A DNA stretch of 64,000 nucleotides, taken from contig CBEUVQ010000001.1 in assembly GCA_965546615.1 (NCBI GenBank), positions 56,453-120,452 of the forward strand, given 5' to 3'. The stretch comes from CBEUVQ01 sp965546615. GTDB lineage: Bacteria > Bacillota > Desulfotomaculia > Desulfotomaculales > Desulfohalotomaculaceae. Both the position numbers and the translations under genes were made by a program. Each line of letters begins with the position of its first letter. Position 1 is the stretch's first letter. Of the stretch, positions 1 through 9,034 are shown one piece after another. The notes under the pieces are model-generated. The model was given only the letters and a program-made list of their open reading frames with translations, ran no database searches and was not told where the DNA came from.

Positions 1-70
1 TGGAAATAACATCCATCCGGGCCTGCTGAACATTCATACCGCTTAACGCGTTATAAATTCCTCTGAACAA
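1..70 (-). CDS. FlgF/FlgG-type flagellar rod protein, N-terminal fragment
   Basis: Only the first 23 codons are inside the window. Read from a TTG start at 70 they give MFRGIYNALSGMNVQQARMD followed by VIS, the N-terminal signature shared by FlgF, FlgG and FlgE rod/hook proteins. A ribosome site (AAGGTGG) lies just upstream and an in-frame TGA precedes the TTG, so no longer start is available. It starts 15 nt after the sigD stop in the same direction and therefore continues the flagellar operon. FlgF and FlgG cannot be told apart from so few residues. Confidence 0.75.
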   Translation of the reverse strand, partial: MFRGIYNALSGMNVQQARMDVIS

Positions 71-84
71 CTCTTTTCACCACC

Positions 85-831
85 TTAATGCAAAAGCTCA
101 ATTGCTTTTTTTAATTTTTTCAAAGCCTGGCTGTGCAGCTGGCACACCCGCGATTCAGACACTTCCAGCACCGCACCGATTTCCTTCAGTGTCAATCCTT
201 CTTGATAATACAGTGCCAACAGCAGTTGGTCGCGTTCATTTAACGAAGCGATCGCTTCCGTTAAAATGCGCTTTTCTTCAATTTCATCTATAACAGCCAG
301 CGGGTCGGGACTGTTCGGGTCTTCCAGAAAATCGGTACGGCGCACGCTCTCTCCCTCAGCGCCGGGAATTTCCTCATCCAAAGAATACACCTGACCGGCG
401 TTTGTCTGCGTATTTAAGCGGTGCAGTTCTTCCAGCGTCAATCCCGCTGCTTCAGCCAGTGCTTCTTCCGTTACCGGCGTACCGGCCTGTTCTATTTTCT
501 CGCGGGCTTTTTTTACCGCCTGCTGGCGCTGCCAAGTTACTCGCGGCACCCAAGATGCCCGTCGGATTTCATCCAAAATAGCCCCGCGCACACGGTGATA
601 AGCAAAACCTTCAAAACCCACTCCCAGCTGCGGATTGTATTTATCCACTGCTTCCATCAAGCCGATTACCCCGTAATTCTCCAGGTCATCCTGCTGCATA
701 AAATGAGGTGCCTTCACCGCCAACCGTCCGGCAATGCTGCGCACCAGCGGCAGGTAGTGGATAATGATTTGTTCCCTTGCATCGGAACACTGCTTGTTTA
801 AAAAATCATCCCACAACTTGTTAAGTTCCAT
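85..831 (-). CDS. sigD: flagellar RNA polymerase sigma factor SigD/FliA
   Basis: Sigma-28 family factor (248 aa) that directs RNA polymerase to late flagellar promoters of the form TAAA-N15-GCCGATAA. Region 2 is visible around residues 20-95 (YLPLVRSIAGRLAVKAP, then the DLENYGVIGLMEAVDKY core-binding stretch), and region 4 at the C-terminus has the helix-turn-helix LKEIGAVLEVSESRVCQLHS. Length is normal for FliA/SigD. It sits at the distal end of the flgB operon, as in B. subtilis. Promoters matching its consensus lie upstream of hag, fliD and flgM in this window, and its anti-sigma factor FlgM is encoded at 42558-42848. Confidence 0.96.
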   Translation of the reverse strand: MELNKLWDDFLNKQCSDAREQIIIHYLPLVRSIAGRLAVKAPHFMQQDDLENYGVIGLMEAVDKYNPQLGVGFEGFAYHRVRGAILDEIRRASWVPRVTWQRQQAVKKAREKIEQAGTPVTEEALAEAAGLTLEELHRLNTQTNAGQVYSLDEEIPGAEGESVRRTDFLEDPNSPDPLAVIDEIEEKRILTEAIASLNERDQLLLALYYQEGLTLKEIGAVLEVSESRVCQLHSQALKKLKKAIELLH

Positions 832-846
832 GGCCTCACTTCCAAT

Positions 847-1494
847 TTACCGCTTGCGAAGCTGTTCCATTTGTTTTTGAAACACATACGAACAAATCAT
901 ATCTTCTGTACTGCGGTCCAAATTTAAAAACTTAATGCCGACATGATGCACATTGCTGTCGTCATCAGCAGGATAACAGCGCATCACCTCACCTTTCAGC
1001 TGCATCTCCGCTGTTTTTCCGCGAACACTTATTTGGAAATTCAGCTCCAGCACAGTATTTACCGGCAGCGCTTCTTTTGCCGCCAGCCTCATACCGCCGG
1101 CGCTTAAATCCAGTGATATACCCTTCTTTTTTTCATCAGAAGAGGATAAACAATATTCTACATCCAGCATGACCGGCACACGCACAAATTGGCGCAGCTG
1201 CACCCGTTTCACTGCGGCCAGATCAGGAGCCGCTATTTTATACAACCGCAGTACCTCATTTTCCATGTGCAGTCCCAAAAAAACAGATTCAAAATGATAA
1301 GCTGCTTCTTTGGATATGTATTTTACAGTAACAGACTCGTTATGCATTAAAACCAGCGCCTGCTCCCCCTTGTAGGGCACTGTAATATAAATCTTATCGT
1401 CTTGAATGTTTTGAATTACCGAGCTGTATTCAATATCATCGGTTTTCCGCTTTAGCGTAATTTTCTGCCCGATTTTATACATATCTACTGTCAT
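847..1494 (-). CDS. YcgR/DgrA-like PilZ-domain c-di-GMP flagellar brake protein
   Basis: Protein of 215 aa with an N-terminal YcgR-type domain (about residues 1-95) and a C-terminal PilZ domain (about 97-210). Both halves of the c-di-GMP binding signature are intact: RxxxR at R101-R105 and DxSxxG at D129-G134. In B. subtilis the homologue (DgrA/YpfA) slows the motor by acting on MotA when c-di-GMP is high; that role is inferred here from family and position. The ATG at 1494 follows AGGAGG at good spacing. The gene lies between flhG and sigD, 14-15 nt from each, so it is cotranscribed with the flagellar operon. Confidence 0.88.
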   Translation of the reverse strand: MTVDMYKIGQKITLKRKTDDIEYSSVIQNIQDDKIYITVPYKGEQALVLMHNESVTVKYISKEAAYHFESVFLGLHMENEVLRLYKIAAPDLAAVKRVQLRQFVRVPVMLDVEYCLSSSDEKKKGISLDLSAGGMRLAAKEALPVNTVLELNFQISVRGKTAEMQLKGEVMRCYPADDDSNVHHVGIKFLNLDRSTEDMICSYVFQKQMEQLRKR

Positions 1495-1508
1495 AGAAAC
1501 AAATCCTC

Positions 1509-2372
1509 CTAGGCAAATAATCGGGTCAAACGGCTGAAAAAACCCAGCAGCCCTGCACCGTTATCAGCGCTGACACCGGCAAGTTTTGCGGCGGATTCGC
1601 GCACAGCGGCACCGGCGGCACTGTCGGGATAAAAGGTGATAAAAGGCCGCTGCTTTTTAACTGCTTTTACTACCGCAGCATCCTCCGGAATTACCCCCAA
1701 GCGTTTTATGCTGATATTGGGCAGAAAGTGTTCTGCTGTAACCTGCAGTTTGCGAAATGTTTCTTCCGCCTCTTGTTTTTTTTGTACCCGATTGATGATG
1801 ATTTTCACTTCGCTGTGAGTGTTAAATTTAGCCAGCACTTTAATCAGTCCATAAGCATCAGTAACAGAGGTCGGTTCGGGGGTAACCACCACCACCACTT
1901 CCTGTGCAGCAGCTACAAAAGCCAGCACATTTTTATTTAAACCCGCACCGGTATCTACCAGCACAAAATCAACATCATTTTCAAATTCTTTAACGGCGTC
2001 ACGCAGGCGAATAATCTCCTGACTGTTTAAGTTGGCCAATTCCAACAATCCCGAACCACCGGAAATTATTTTCAAATTGTTCGGACCGGGCACCAGAATA
2101 TCCCGCAGCGTTTTGCCGTTGTACAGAAAGTCATACAGCGTATAGCGAGGGGCAAGTCCTAAAACCACCTCTACGTTGGCTAACCCCAAATCCGCATCAA
2201 ACAAAATTACCCGGCTGCCGAGATTCGCCAACCCGATACCCAAGTTTACCGTGACGTTGGTTTTACCTACCCCGCCTTTACCGCTGGTTAACGCAATTAC
2301 CCGCGGCGGTTTGTCTGATTTATACTGCTGATGAGAATTTTTTCTGCCGGCCTTAATAATCGTACCCTTCAT
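1509..2372 (-). CDS. flhG: FlhG/YlxH MinD-like ATPase, flagellar number regulator
   Basis: ParA/MinD-family ATPase of 287 aa (291 if the GTG at 2384 is used). The deviant Walker A box GKGGVGKT is near residue 34, followed by the Walker B-like FDADLGLANVEVVLGL stretch and a second conserved segment DFVLVDTGAGLN. FlhG stimulates the GTPase FlhF and helps limit flagellar number and place the C-ring. The reading frame overlaps the end of flhF, the usual flhF-flhG arrangement. I prefer the ATG at 2372 because the GTG at 2384 abuts the ribosome site. The C-terminal amphipathic segment (GLLGFFSRLTRLF) looks like the MinD-type membrane-targeting helix. Confidence 0.94.
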   Translation of the reverse strand: MKGTIIKAGRKNSHQQYKSDKPPRVIALTSGKGGVGKTNVTVNLGIGLANLGSRVILFDADLGLANVEVVLGLAPRYTLYDFLYNGKTLRDILVPGPNNLKIISGGSGLLELANLNSQEIIRLRDAVKEFENDVDFVLVDTGAGLNKNVLAFVAAAQEVVVVVTPEPTSVTDAYGLIKVLAKFNTHSEVKIIINRVQKKQEAEETFRKLQVTAEHFLPNISIKRLGVIPEDAAVVKAVKKQRPFITFYPDSAAGAAVRESAAKLAGVSADNGAGLLGFFSRLTRLFA

Positions 2373-3624
2373 GCAGGTCAACACTCCTGAACATCAGTTG
2401 GGCTAACTTGTGCGGCTGCATATTCTCAATATCATCAGGAATGGTTTGACCGTTGGTTGTATACAGCACCGGAATTCCTGTTTTCACCACCACATTTAAA
2501 AGTGAACCCAGCGTTTCTGTTTCATCAATTTTTGTAAAAATATAGCTGTTGTAACGGGCAATTTGAAAGTCTTTAATGATGCGGAGTAAATCGCGGTCTT
2601 TCGTTGAAGCGGCCAGCACCAGGGATATTTGTTTCGGCCCGTTAATGGCTTCTAAAAAACCTTTTAACTCTAAAACCTGACCGGTGTTTTTGGAAGTTCT
2701 GCCAACGGTGTCAATCAAAACATAGTCTTTATCGGCATGACGCTCTACCGCCTGCTTAAGTTCGGCAGGGGTCATCACTACCTCTACCGGCACATCAATG
2801 GCATCACCGTATATTTTTAATTGATCGGCAGTGCCGTAGCGATAAGTGTATACTGTAATCAGCGCCACTTTCTTATCTTCCAGCAGTTTAAACTTGGTGG
2901 CCAATTTGGCCAGCGTAGTGGTTTTACCAACACCGGGAGGGCCGATTAAAGCGATAAACTTAGGCTGTGTTATATTTGCATACGCCGGTTTTAAAAGTTC
3001 GGCAGCTTTGTTGGTTAATGTCAGTTTGGCAAGGTCATCTTTATTTTCCGCATCAATATTCACTACCTGCTCCAAACTGCTTAAAAGCTTTTCAGCAAGC
3101 CCCCGGTCAATATCAATACCGGTGAGAACTTTCAGCCATCTGCTGTTAAAGCTTTCATCAACAGCATTATTTGTTTTTTCCAATTGCTGTTCTAACATAG
3201 CCAATAATCGCCCCTTTTCTTGTTCTTCCAGCGACTTCGTCACCGCATCTTCAAGCAGCGGTTTAAATTCAGTAGGCAGCAGCGGCTCAACCGGCGGTTC
3301 TGCCGTTTGCGGCAGCGATTCGGTGCGCACTAAATCCGCTGCCTGCTCAACACTGGGGTTAACTTGATCAGTTACCGTTCTGGTGGGCTGGATGCTGATG
3401 ATATTTGGTTCCGGCTGACTGATCTGCTCTCGTTTCGGCGGTGCGGGAAGCTCTTTTACTTCGTCCAGCACAGCGGTAACCTCTAATTTTTTCTTCAAAA
3501 TACCGGTTAAACCACTGCCGCGTACTTTCTGCGTGCTGACGATAATGGCATCCGAACCGAGCTCTTCTTTAATCTGCCGCACCGCCTGCTGCATTTGGTC
3601 AACCACATATTTTTTGATAATCAA
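2353..3624 (-). CDS. flhF: flagellar biosynthesis GTPase FlhF
   Basis: SRP-type GTPase of 423 aa. The N-terminus (MIIKKYVVDQMQQAVRQIKE) is the typical FlhF start; a low-complexity Pro/Glu/Ser linker fills about residues 65-140; the NG domain follows with P-loop GPPGVGKTTTLAKL near residue 230, G3 DTVGRT and G4 TKIDET. FlhF sets the site of flagellar assembly together with FlhG. The start codon is TTG and overlaps the flhA stop (TTGA), so translation is coupled to flhA. Confidence 0.96.
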   Translation of the reverse strand: MIIKKYVVDQMQQAVRQIKEELGSDAIIVSTQKVRGSGLTGILKKKLEVTAVLDEVKELPAPPKREQISQPEPNIISIQPTRTVTDQVNPSVEQAADLVRTESLPQTAEPPVEPLLPTEFKPLLEDAVTKSLEEQEKGRLLAMLEQQLEKTNNAVDESFNSRWLKVLTGIDIDRGLAEKLLSSLEQVVNIDAENKDDLAKLTLTNKAAELLKPAYANITQPKFIALIGPPGVGKTTTLAKLATKFKLLEDKKVALITVYTYRYGTADQLKIYGDAIDVPVEVVMTPAELKQAVERHADKDYVLIDTVGRTSKNTGQVLELKGFLEAINGPKQISLVLAASTKDRDLLRIIKDFQIARYNSYIFTKIDETETLGSLLNVVVKTGIPVLYTTNGQTIPDDIENMQPHKLAQLMFRSVDLHEGYDY

Positions 3625-5720
3625 TCAATACTCACCGTCCCCACTGCTTCTACTTCCACACCGGAAACTACTTCATTTAAAGCAATTGCTGCCACATTGG
3701 GCAGGTATCTTTCCAACATTCTTCTCAGCGGCAGTCTTACTTTCTGCGAACACAGCAGCACCGGAGTAATGCCCTTCATCGCCGCACTTTCTGCCGCTCT
3801 CTGAACCGCATCTATAACGGCATTAGCCTGATTGGGCTCAAGCAGCGGATACAATCCCAGCTGAGTAGGCTGCACGGAATCGGCAATTAACTGCTCCAGC
3901 TTAGGGTGAAGGGTAATTACCGGTATTTTCTTTACCCCGCTGACCTGATCATCGACAGCAAACTGCTGGCAGATAGTGCGGGCCAAACCCTGGCGCACGC
4001 GGTCGGTAAGATAATCCGTATCTTTATTCACCCGCGCACCGTCAGAAAGCGATTCTAAAATAGTAACCATATCTCTGATCGGCACGCGCTCGCGCAGCAA
4101 ATTCTGCATTACTTTTTGAATTTCGCCCAGCGTCATTAAATCCGGCACCAGCTCTTCCACTACCGCCGGTGTTTTTTCTTTCACTGCATCTACCAGTTCT
4201 TTTACTTCTTGACGTCCAAGCAGTTCATCTGCATGGGCTTTAATTATCTCAGTAAGGTGCGTAACCATCACGGTACTGCTGTCTACCACCGTTAAACCGT
4301 TTAACTCGGCATTTTCTCTTTCCGCCTCATCTACCCACCATGCCGGCAGGCCAAAGGTAGGCTCTTTGGTTGGAATGCCGTTTATGTCCGCTCCTTGACC
4401 CAAAGAATCCATCGCTAAATAATGCCCGGGCATCAACTCACCTTCTGCCACCTGCACCCCGCGAATTTTAATAACGTAGCGGTTGTGCGGCAGCTGCATG
4501 TTATCGCGAATGCGGATGGGGCGCACCAGTATACCGAGTTCCAGTGCACACTGGCGGCGCACCGCAGCCAATCGCTGCAGCAAATCTCCGCCTTGACTTT
4601 CATCGGTAAGCGGAATTAAGTTATAGCCAATTTCCACCTCTAAAGGATCAACTTGAAAGTATGATAATACATTCTCCGGCTGGCGCCTTTGTTCCTGCGC
4701 TTTTCGCGCAGCTAATTCCCGCTCCTGCAAAGTTTTTTGTTCTTTTTCTTTGTGCAGTGCGTATGCAGAATAGCCTAAACCGGCAGAAAGTGCTAAAAAC
4801 AAAAAGTTCGGCATAGCCGGCACCAAACCGATGATAAATAAAATGCCGGAAGCTAACGCTAAAACTTTAGGAAAGTTAAAAAACTGCCGGGAAATATCTT
4901 TACCGAAGCTGTTGTCTGATGTCGCCCGGGTAACCAAAATACCGGCGGCGGTAGAAATCAACAGCGCGGGAATTTGGCTGACCAAACCGTCGCCAATGGT
5001 TAACACGGTGTAGCGGGCCAGTGCTTCACCCACCGCCATGCCGTGAATTACCATGCCGATAACCAAGCCGCCTAAAATGTTGATGGCGATGATCACTATG
5101 CCGGCAATGGCGTCACCGCGCACAAACTTGCTGGCACCGTCCATCGCTCCGAAAAAATCGGCCTCGCGCTGCAGCCGCTCTCGCTTTGTACGGGCTTCAT
5201 CTTCACTGATTAAACCGGAATTGAGGTCGGCGTCAATGCTCATCTGTTTACCCGGCATAGCATCAAGGGTAAACCGGGCGGCAACTTCCGCTACCCGACC
5301 GGAACCGTTGGTAATTACCACAAACTGAATGACGGTGATGATGACAAAAACCACCGCACCAACTATGTAACTACCGCCAACCACAAAGTCGCCGAAAGCT
5401 TGAATAACATTTCCGGCCGCCGCTTCTCCTAAAATTAAGCGGGTGGAGGAAATGTTTAACGCCAGCCGGTAAAGAGTAGTTACCAGCAGTAAGCTGGGGA
5501 AGACAGAAAACTGCAGCGGCTCGGTGGTAAACATCGTAATTAATAAGATCACCAAGCCCAGCGTAATGCTGATAATCAGCAGAAAATCCAGCGCCGTCGG
5601 GCCGAGCGGAATGATAATCAGCAGAATAATGCCGATAATCAGCGCAGCTATCACAATATCGTTGTGCTTGCGCAGTCCGGCTTTAGTTTGTGCTAAATTA
5701 GGTAACGCCATTTTCGCCAT
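3621..5720 (-). CDS. flhA: flagellar type III export apparatus protein FlhA
   Basis: Core membrane protein of the flagellar type III secretion gate, 699 aa from the ATG at 5720. That ATG has GAGGTGG 8 nt upstream, whereas a GTG at 5732 lies inside the ribosome site. About eight membrane helices occupy residues 20-330, with the conserved cytoplasmic loop DADLNSGLISEDEARTKRER between them. The C-terminal half is the soluble ring domain that docks chaperone-substrate complexes. It lies between flhB and flhF in the canonical order. Confidence 0.97.
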   Translation of the reverse strand: MAKMALPNLAQTKAGLRKHNDIVIAALIIGIILLIIIPLGPTALDFLLIISITLGLVILLITMFTTEPLQFSVFPSLLLVTTLYRLALNISSTRLILGEAAAGNVIQAFGDFVVGGSYIVGAVVFVIITVIQFVVITNGSGRVAEVAARFTLDAMPGKQMSIDADLNSGLISEDEARTKRERLQREADFFGAMDGASKFVRGDAIAGIVIIAINILGGLVIGMVIHGMAVGEALARYTVLTIGDGLVSQIPALLISTAAGILVTRATSDNSFGKDISRQFFNFPKVLALASGILFIIGLVPAMPNFLFLALSAGLGYSAYALHKEKEQKTLQERELAARKAQEQRRQPENVLSYFQVDPLEVEIGYNLIPLTDESQGGDLLQRLAAVRRQCALELGILVRPIRIRDNMQLPHNRYVIKIRGVQVAEGELMPGHYLAMDSLGQGADINGIPTKEPTFGLPAWWVDEAERENAELNGLTVVDSSTVMVTHLTEIIKAHADELLGRQEVKELVDAVKEKTPAVVEELVPDLMTLGEIQKVMQNLLRERVPIRDMVTILESLSDGARVNKDTDYLTDRVRQGLARTICQQFAVDDQVSGVKKIPVITLHPKLEQLIADSVQPTQLGLYPLLEPNQANAVIDAVQRAAESAAMKGITPVLLCSQKVRLPLRRMLERYLPNVAAIALNEVVSGVEVEAVGTVSID

Positions 5721-5743
5721 TTCAAAAACCACCTCAAATTAAG

Positions 5744-6811
5744 CTACCGCCGTGCGGCATTAGCCCGGTAAACAGCCGCCAGTATCTCGGCAACCGCTTG
5801 ATACAGTTCGGGCGGTATTTCTTGCCCAATTTCGACATTATAATAAAGAAAACGAGCCGTTTCTTTGTTTTCTTGAATCGGAACGTTGTTTTCCAGCGCA
5901 ATCTGCTTAATCCGCCGGGCTAAAAAATCTGCCCCTTTGGCCACCACTACCGGTGCGGCATTTTTCTCTTCTTCGTAGCGCAGCGCCACCGCAAAGTGGG
6001 TAGGGTTGGTAACTACCACTGTTGCGTCAGGTACTTCTTTTCTGATCAAATTCATTAAGATTTCCCGCTGGCGGCGCTTAATCCACGCTTTGATCTGCGG
6101 GTCACCTTCCGTCTGTTTGTATTCATCTTTTACTTCCTGCTTTGTCATGCGCATTTGCTTTTGGAAGGCATAGCGCTGGTAAAGCAAATCCAGCACCGCA
6201 ATGGCAAAATAGGTTAAGCCGCCCCAAAGCAGCACCGCCAAAAGCCCTTCCAGCACTTTTTGAAAAAGGTACTCAGGCGGCCCGTAAAACAGGTTGAGCA
6301 TTTTAAAGTACCTGCTTTTGACGACGAAATAAACCACCGCACCTACCAGCACTACTTTTAAAATTGATTTCAGCAGTTCAAACAATGTGCGGGTGCTGAA
6401 CATTTTTTTAAAGCCTTCCAGCGGGTTCAGCTTCGACAGTTTTGGCTTAATGGCTTCAGGAGCAAACAAAAATCCAAACTGCGCAATGTTTGCTGCTGCA
6501 GCAATCAGCATCAAAATAATCAACAACGGAGCCATTAAGCCAAAAACGCCGGTAAGTGTACCGATAAAAATATCAATCAGCCGCTCGGCATTGGGCGGAG
6601 CAGTGATGTAACTGTGAAAGTAATGGGCGAGATAATCATGCGCTTTGCCGCTCAAAGCGCCGCGGGCAATATAAAAGTAAACCACTCCGGTCAAAAGGCA
6701 CAGAGCAGCGTTAAAGTCCGCACTCTTAGGCACTTGGCCTTTTTTCCGTGCATCCTGCAGCCGTTTAGGCGTCGCTTTTTCGGTTTTTTCCTGACCACCT
6801 TGAGCTGCCAT
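5744..6811 (-). CDS. flhB: flagellar export specificity-switch protein FlhB
   Basis: Export gate protein of 355 aa with four membrane segments (about residues 30-210) and a cytoplasmic C-terminal domain carrying the autocleavage motif NPTH (within VVVTNPTHFAVALRY, near residue 270). Cleavage between N and P switches export from rod/hook to filament substrates. The N-terminal GQEKTEKATPKRLQDARKKG is typical. The ATG at 6811 overlaps the fliR TGA (TGATG), so the two genes are coupled. Confidence 0.97.
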   Translation of the reverse strand: MAAQGGQEKTEKATPKRLQDARKKGQVPKSADFNAALCLLTGVVYFYIARGALSGKAHDYLAHYFHSYITAPPNAERLIDIFIGTLTGVFGLMAPLLIILMLIAAAANIAQFGFLFAPEAIKPKLSKLNPLEGFKKMFSTRTLFELLKSILKVVLVGAVVYFVVKSRYFKMLNLFYGPPEYLFQKVLEGLLAVLLWGGLTYFAIAVLDLLYQRYAFQKQMRMTKQEVKDEYKQTEGDPQIKAWIKRRQREILMNLIRKEVPDATVVVTNPTHFAVALRYEEEKNAAPVVVAKGADFLARRIKQIALENNVPIQENKETARFLYYNVEIGQEIPPELYQAVAEILAAVYRANAARR

Positions 6812-7578
6812 CAAGCTAACCCTTTCACCAACAAAATAAGATCCTGCTGCATTTGATCAAACACAGCGGCAAAGATTGAACCCATCAGCGGCAGCAGTAC
6901 CGCCAGCGAAATTAAGCCCACCATAATTTTAAAGGGAAAGCCGAGCATAAACACGTTCATCTGCGGAGCGGTACGTCCCATTACCCCCAATGCAATGTCA
7001 ATCATCAGCAGCACCCCGATCACCGGCACCGCTACTTTTAAAGCCATCGTCACGGTGTCGGCAAAAGCGCGGATAAAGAACATCACTGCTGTGCCGGAAA
7101 ATTCCGCCGCACTCAAAGGCAGAATTTGGTAGCTTTTTACCAACCCCCACAGCAGGCCGTGGTGAGCATCGACGCAGAGCAGCGTGGCCAGCGAAACATA
7201 ATACATAAAGCGGGCCAGCAGCGTGTTTACCGAGCCGGTTACCGGGTCCATCAGCTGTGAAACAGCAAAACCGATATGTAAATCAATCAACTGGCCGGCC
7301 ATCAGCAGCGCGTTAAACACCATTGTGCAGATGATACCCATTGCCAACCCCACCGCCGCTTCACTGACCGCCATTAAGCCGTACTCAAGAAGCCCGGCGT
7401 TAACATTTACTTCCCCTGCTGCTGCCAGCGGGTAAATAATTATTGTTAACAAAAATGCAAAGCCGCTTTTTACCACCGCCGGAATGCCGGGAACGGCAAA
7501 TATCGGGCTGCTGATTAAAAAGGCGGTGCAGCGGATAAATACCAGCATAAAAACCGGCAGTACTGATAAATCTGGCAA
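6811..7578 (-). CDS. fliR: flagellar type III export protein FliR
   Basis: Polytopic membrane protein of 255 aa, a component of the FliPQR export channel. It has about six hydrophobic segments and the conserved GxAxG-like region EAAVGLAMGIICTMVFNALL. The start is TTG, preceded by AGGCGGTG. It sits between fliQ and flhB, 12 nt after fliQ and overlapping flhB by one base. Confidence 0.95.
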   Translation of the reverse strand: MPDLSVLPVFMLVFIRCTAFLISSPIFAVPGIPAVVKSGFAFLLTIIIYPLAAAGEVNVNAGLLEYGLMAVSEAAVGLAMGIICTMVFNALLMAGQLIDLHIGFAVSQLMDPVTGSVNTLLARFMYYVSLATLLCVDAHHGLLWGLVKSYQILPLSAAEFSGTAVMFFIRAFADTVTMALKVAVPVIGVLLMIDIALGVMGRTAPQMNVFMLGFPFKIMVGLISLAVLLPLMGSIFAAVFDQMQQDLILLVKGLA

Positions 7579-7590
7579 TTAATTCACCGC

Positions 7591-7860
7591 CTAACGAACA
7601 ATATTGGGAATTTGCTCGTAAACTCTTTGAGCAAATCCGGTAATCACCGTAGTCAACCAACCGGCGGCGATAATTATCGTGATAAAAACAGCAATAATTT
7701 TCGGTACAAAGGCCAGAGTTTGCTCTTGAATTTGCGTGGTAGCCTGAAAAATGCCAATAAGCAAACCAACCAGCATAGCCACCCCTAAACCCGGAGCGGC
7801 CAAAATTACCACCATCATCAATGCTTCTCTGGCAATATGAATAATTTCCGTTTGATTCAT
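7591..7860 (-). CDS. fliQ: flagellar type III export protein FliQ
   Basis: Small two-helix export channel protein of 89 aa, the normal FliQ length. It has TM1 around residues 15-40 and TM2 around 50-75, with the conserved PGLGVAMLVGLLIGIFQATT between them. The ATG at 7860 has GAGG 9 nt upstream; a TTG three codons earlier is less likely. It lies between fliP and fliR. Confidence 0.95.
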   Translation of the reverse strand: MNQTEIIHIAREALMMVVILAAPGLGVAMLVGLLIGIFQATTQIQEQTLAFVPKIIAVFITIIIAAGWLTTVITGFAQRVYEQIPNIVR

Positions 7861-7895
7861 GTTCGCCAACCTCTTTTACCGGTAATGCAGCAGCT

Positions 7896-8651
7896 TCAGC
7901 GAAAACTTTCCACCAGCGATTTTACTACCAGATACCAGCCGTCAACCATCACAAACAGCAGCACTTTAAAGGGCAGCGAAATCATTATCGGAGGAAGCAT
8001 AAACATACCCATCGACATCAGCGTACTGGCCACCACCATGTCAATTACCAAAAAGGGAACAAAGATTAAAAAACCTATCAAAAAAGCGGTTTTCAGCTCG
8101 CTGATAATAAAGGCCGGCACTAATACCGTTAACGGTACTTCATCCAAATTTTTCGGCTTGTCCATCTCCGCTAAACTGATAAACAACGCCAAATCCTTTT
8201 CGCGGGTTTGTTTGGACATAAACTCTTTAAGCGGTTCACTCGCCCGCTCAAAAGCAGCCTGCTGATTTATCTGATTATTTAAAAACGGTTGAATGGCCTC
8301 GCTGTTTATTTCATTATATACCGGTGCCATAATAAAAACGGTTAAAAACAAGGCTAAACCAATTAACACCTGGTTAGGCGGAGTTTGCTGCGTACCTAAG
8401 CCCTGCCGCAGAAAAGAAAGCACCACCACAATACGGGTAAAGGAAGTAAGCATCATGATAAATGCCGGTACCAGCGACAGTACAGACAGCATTAACAGCA
8501 GCTTTACCGTGTCTACCACTTGTTCCGGCTGATCAGTCGGTTGAATGGTTAAATCCACCGCCGGCAGCGGATCAGCAGCAGCCAAGGCGGGAAAAGCAGC
8601 AGCTGCTGCCAGCGCCATCAGTAAAATCAGTAGTTTATTTTTCACCGCCAT
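7896..8651 (-). CDS. fliP: flagellar type III export protein FliP
   Basis: Channel-forming export protein of 251 aa with a cleavable signal-like N-terminus (hydrophobic residues about 6-25, ending ALAAAD) and four further membrane segments. Conserved FliP stretches are visible: MLTSFTRIVVVLSFLRQGLGTQQTPPNQVLIGLALFLT in the first half and LVPAFIISELKTAFLIGF in the second. It overlaps the 3' end of fliO by 17 nt and is followed by fliQ and fliR. Confidence 0.97.
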   Translation of the reverse strand: MAVKNKLLILLMALAAAAAFPALAAADPLPAVDLTIQPTDQPEQVVDTVKLLLMLSVLSLVPAFIMMLTSFTRIVVVLSFLRQGLGTQQTPPNQVLIGLALFLTVFIMAPVYNEINSEAIQPFLNNQINQQAAFERASEPLKEFMSKQTREKDLALFISLAEMDKPKNLDEVPLTVLVPAFIISELKTAFLIGFLIFVPFLVIDMVVASTLMSMGMFMLPPIMISLPFKVLLFVMVDGWYLVVKSLVESFR

Positions 8652-9027
8652 TTTCTCCTTTGCTGCGACTGTGCTCGCAGCTGGAATTTTTTATTTTGCG
8701 TTTTAACAAATCCCGAAAATTCGGCAGCTTTTCCGCTAAATCAGGCCCGCTTAAAGGCTGCGGCAGTTGGTCATACTTTTCAATCAGCTTGATACCCTGC
8801 TCGGAATGGGCAAGCAGGTAGTATTTACCGCCGATCTCCACAATGCTTAAAAAACCTTTTGGCCCCAGCGGCATCTGCTCAATCACGCGCATGCGCCTGC
8901 CCGCTCCATACAGACTTTGAGTGCTGCGGCGGGCCAGACCGTACTTAATGACCAGGTAAGCCAGCGCCAAAACCAGCGGCAGCGCAACTACCGTCCGGAT
9001 AAAGGCAAATAAAACTTCTTTGTCCAT
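8635..9027 (-). CDS. fliO: flagellar biosynthesis protein FliO
   Basis: Short protein (130 aa) with one N-terminal membrane helix (about residues 5-25) and a cytoplasmic domain containing MRVIEQMPLGPKGFLSIVEIGGKYYLLA, the FliO/FliZ-type motif. FliO assists FliP stability and assembly of the export gate. The C-terminus is basic and low in complexity. It lies 7 nt downstream of fliN and overlaps fliP. The ribosome site is weak, consistent with translational coupling. Confidence 0.9.
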   Translation of the reverse strand: MDKEVLFAFIRTVVALPLVLALAYLVIKYGLARRSTQSLYGAGRRMRVIEQMPLGPKGFLSIVEIGGKYYLLAHSEQGIKLIEKYDQLPQPLSGPDLAEKLPNFRDLLKRKIKNSSCEHSRSKGENGGEK

Positions 9028-9034
9028 AACGCTA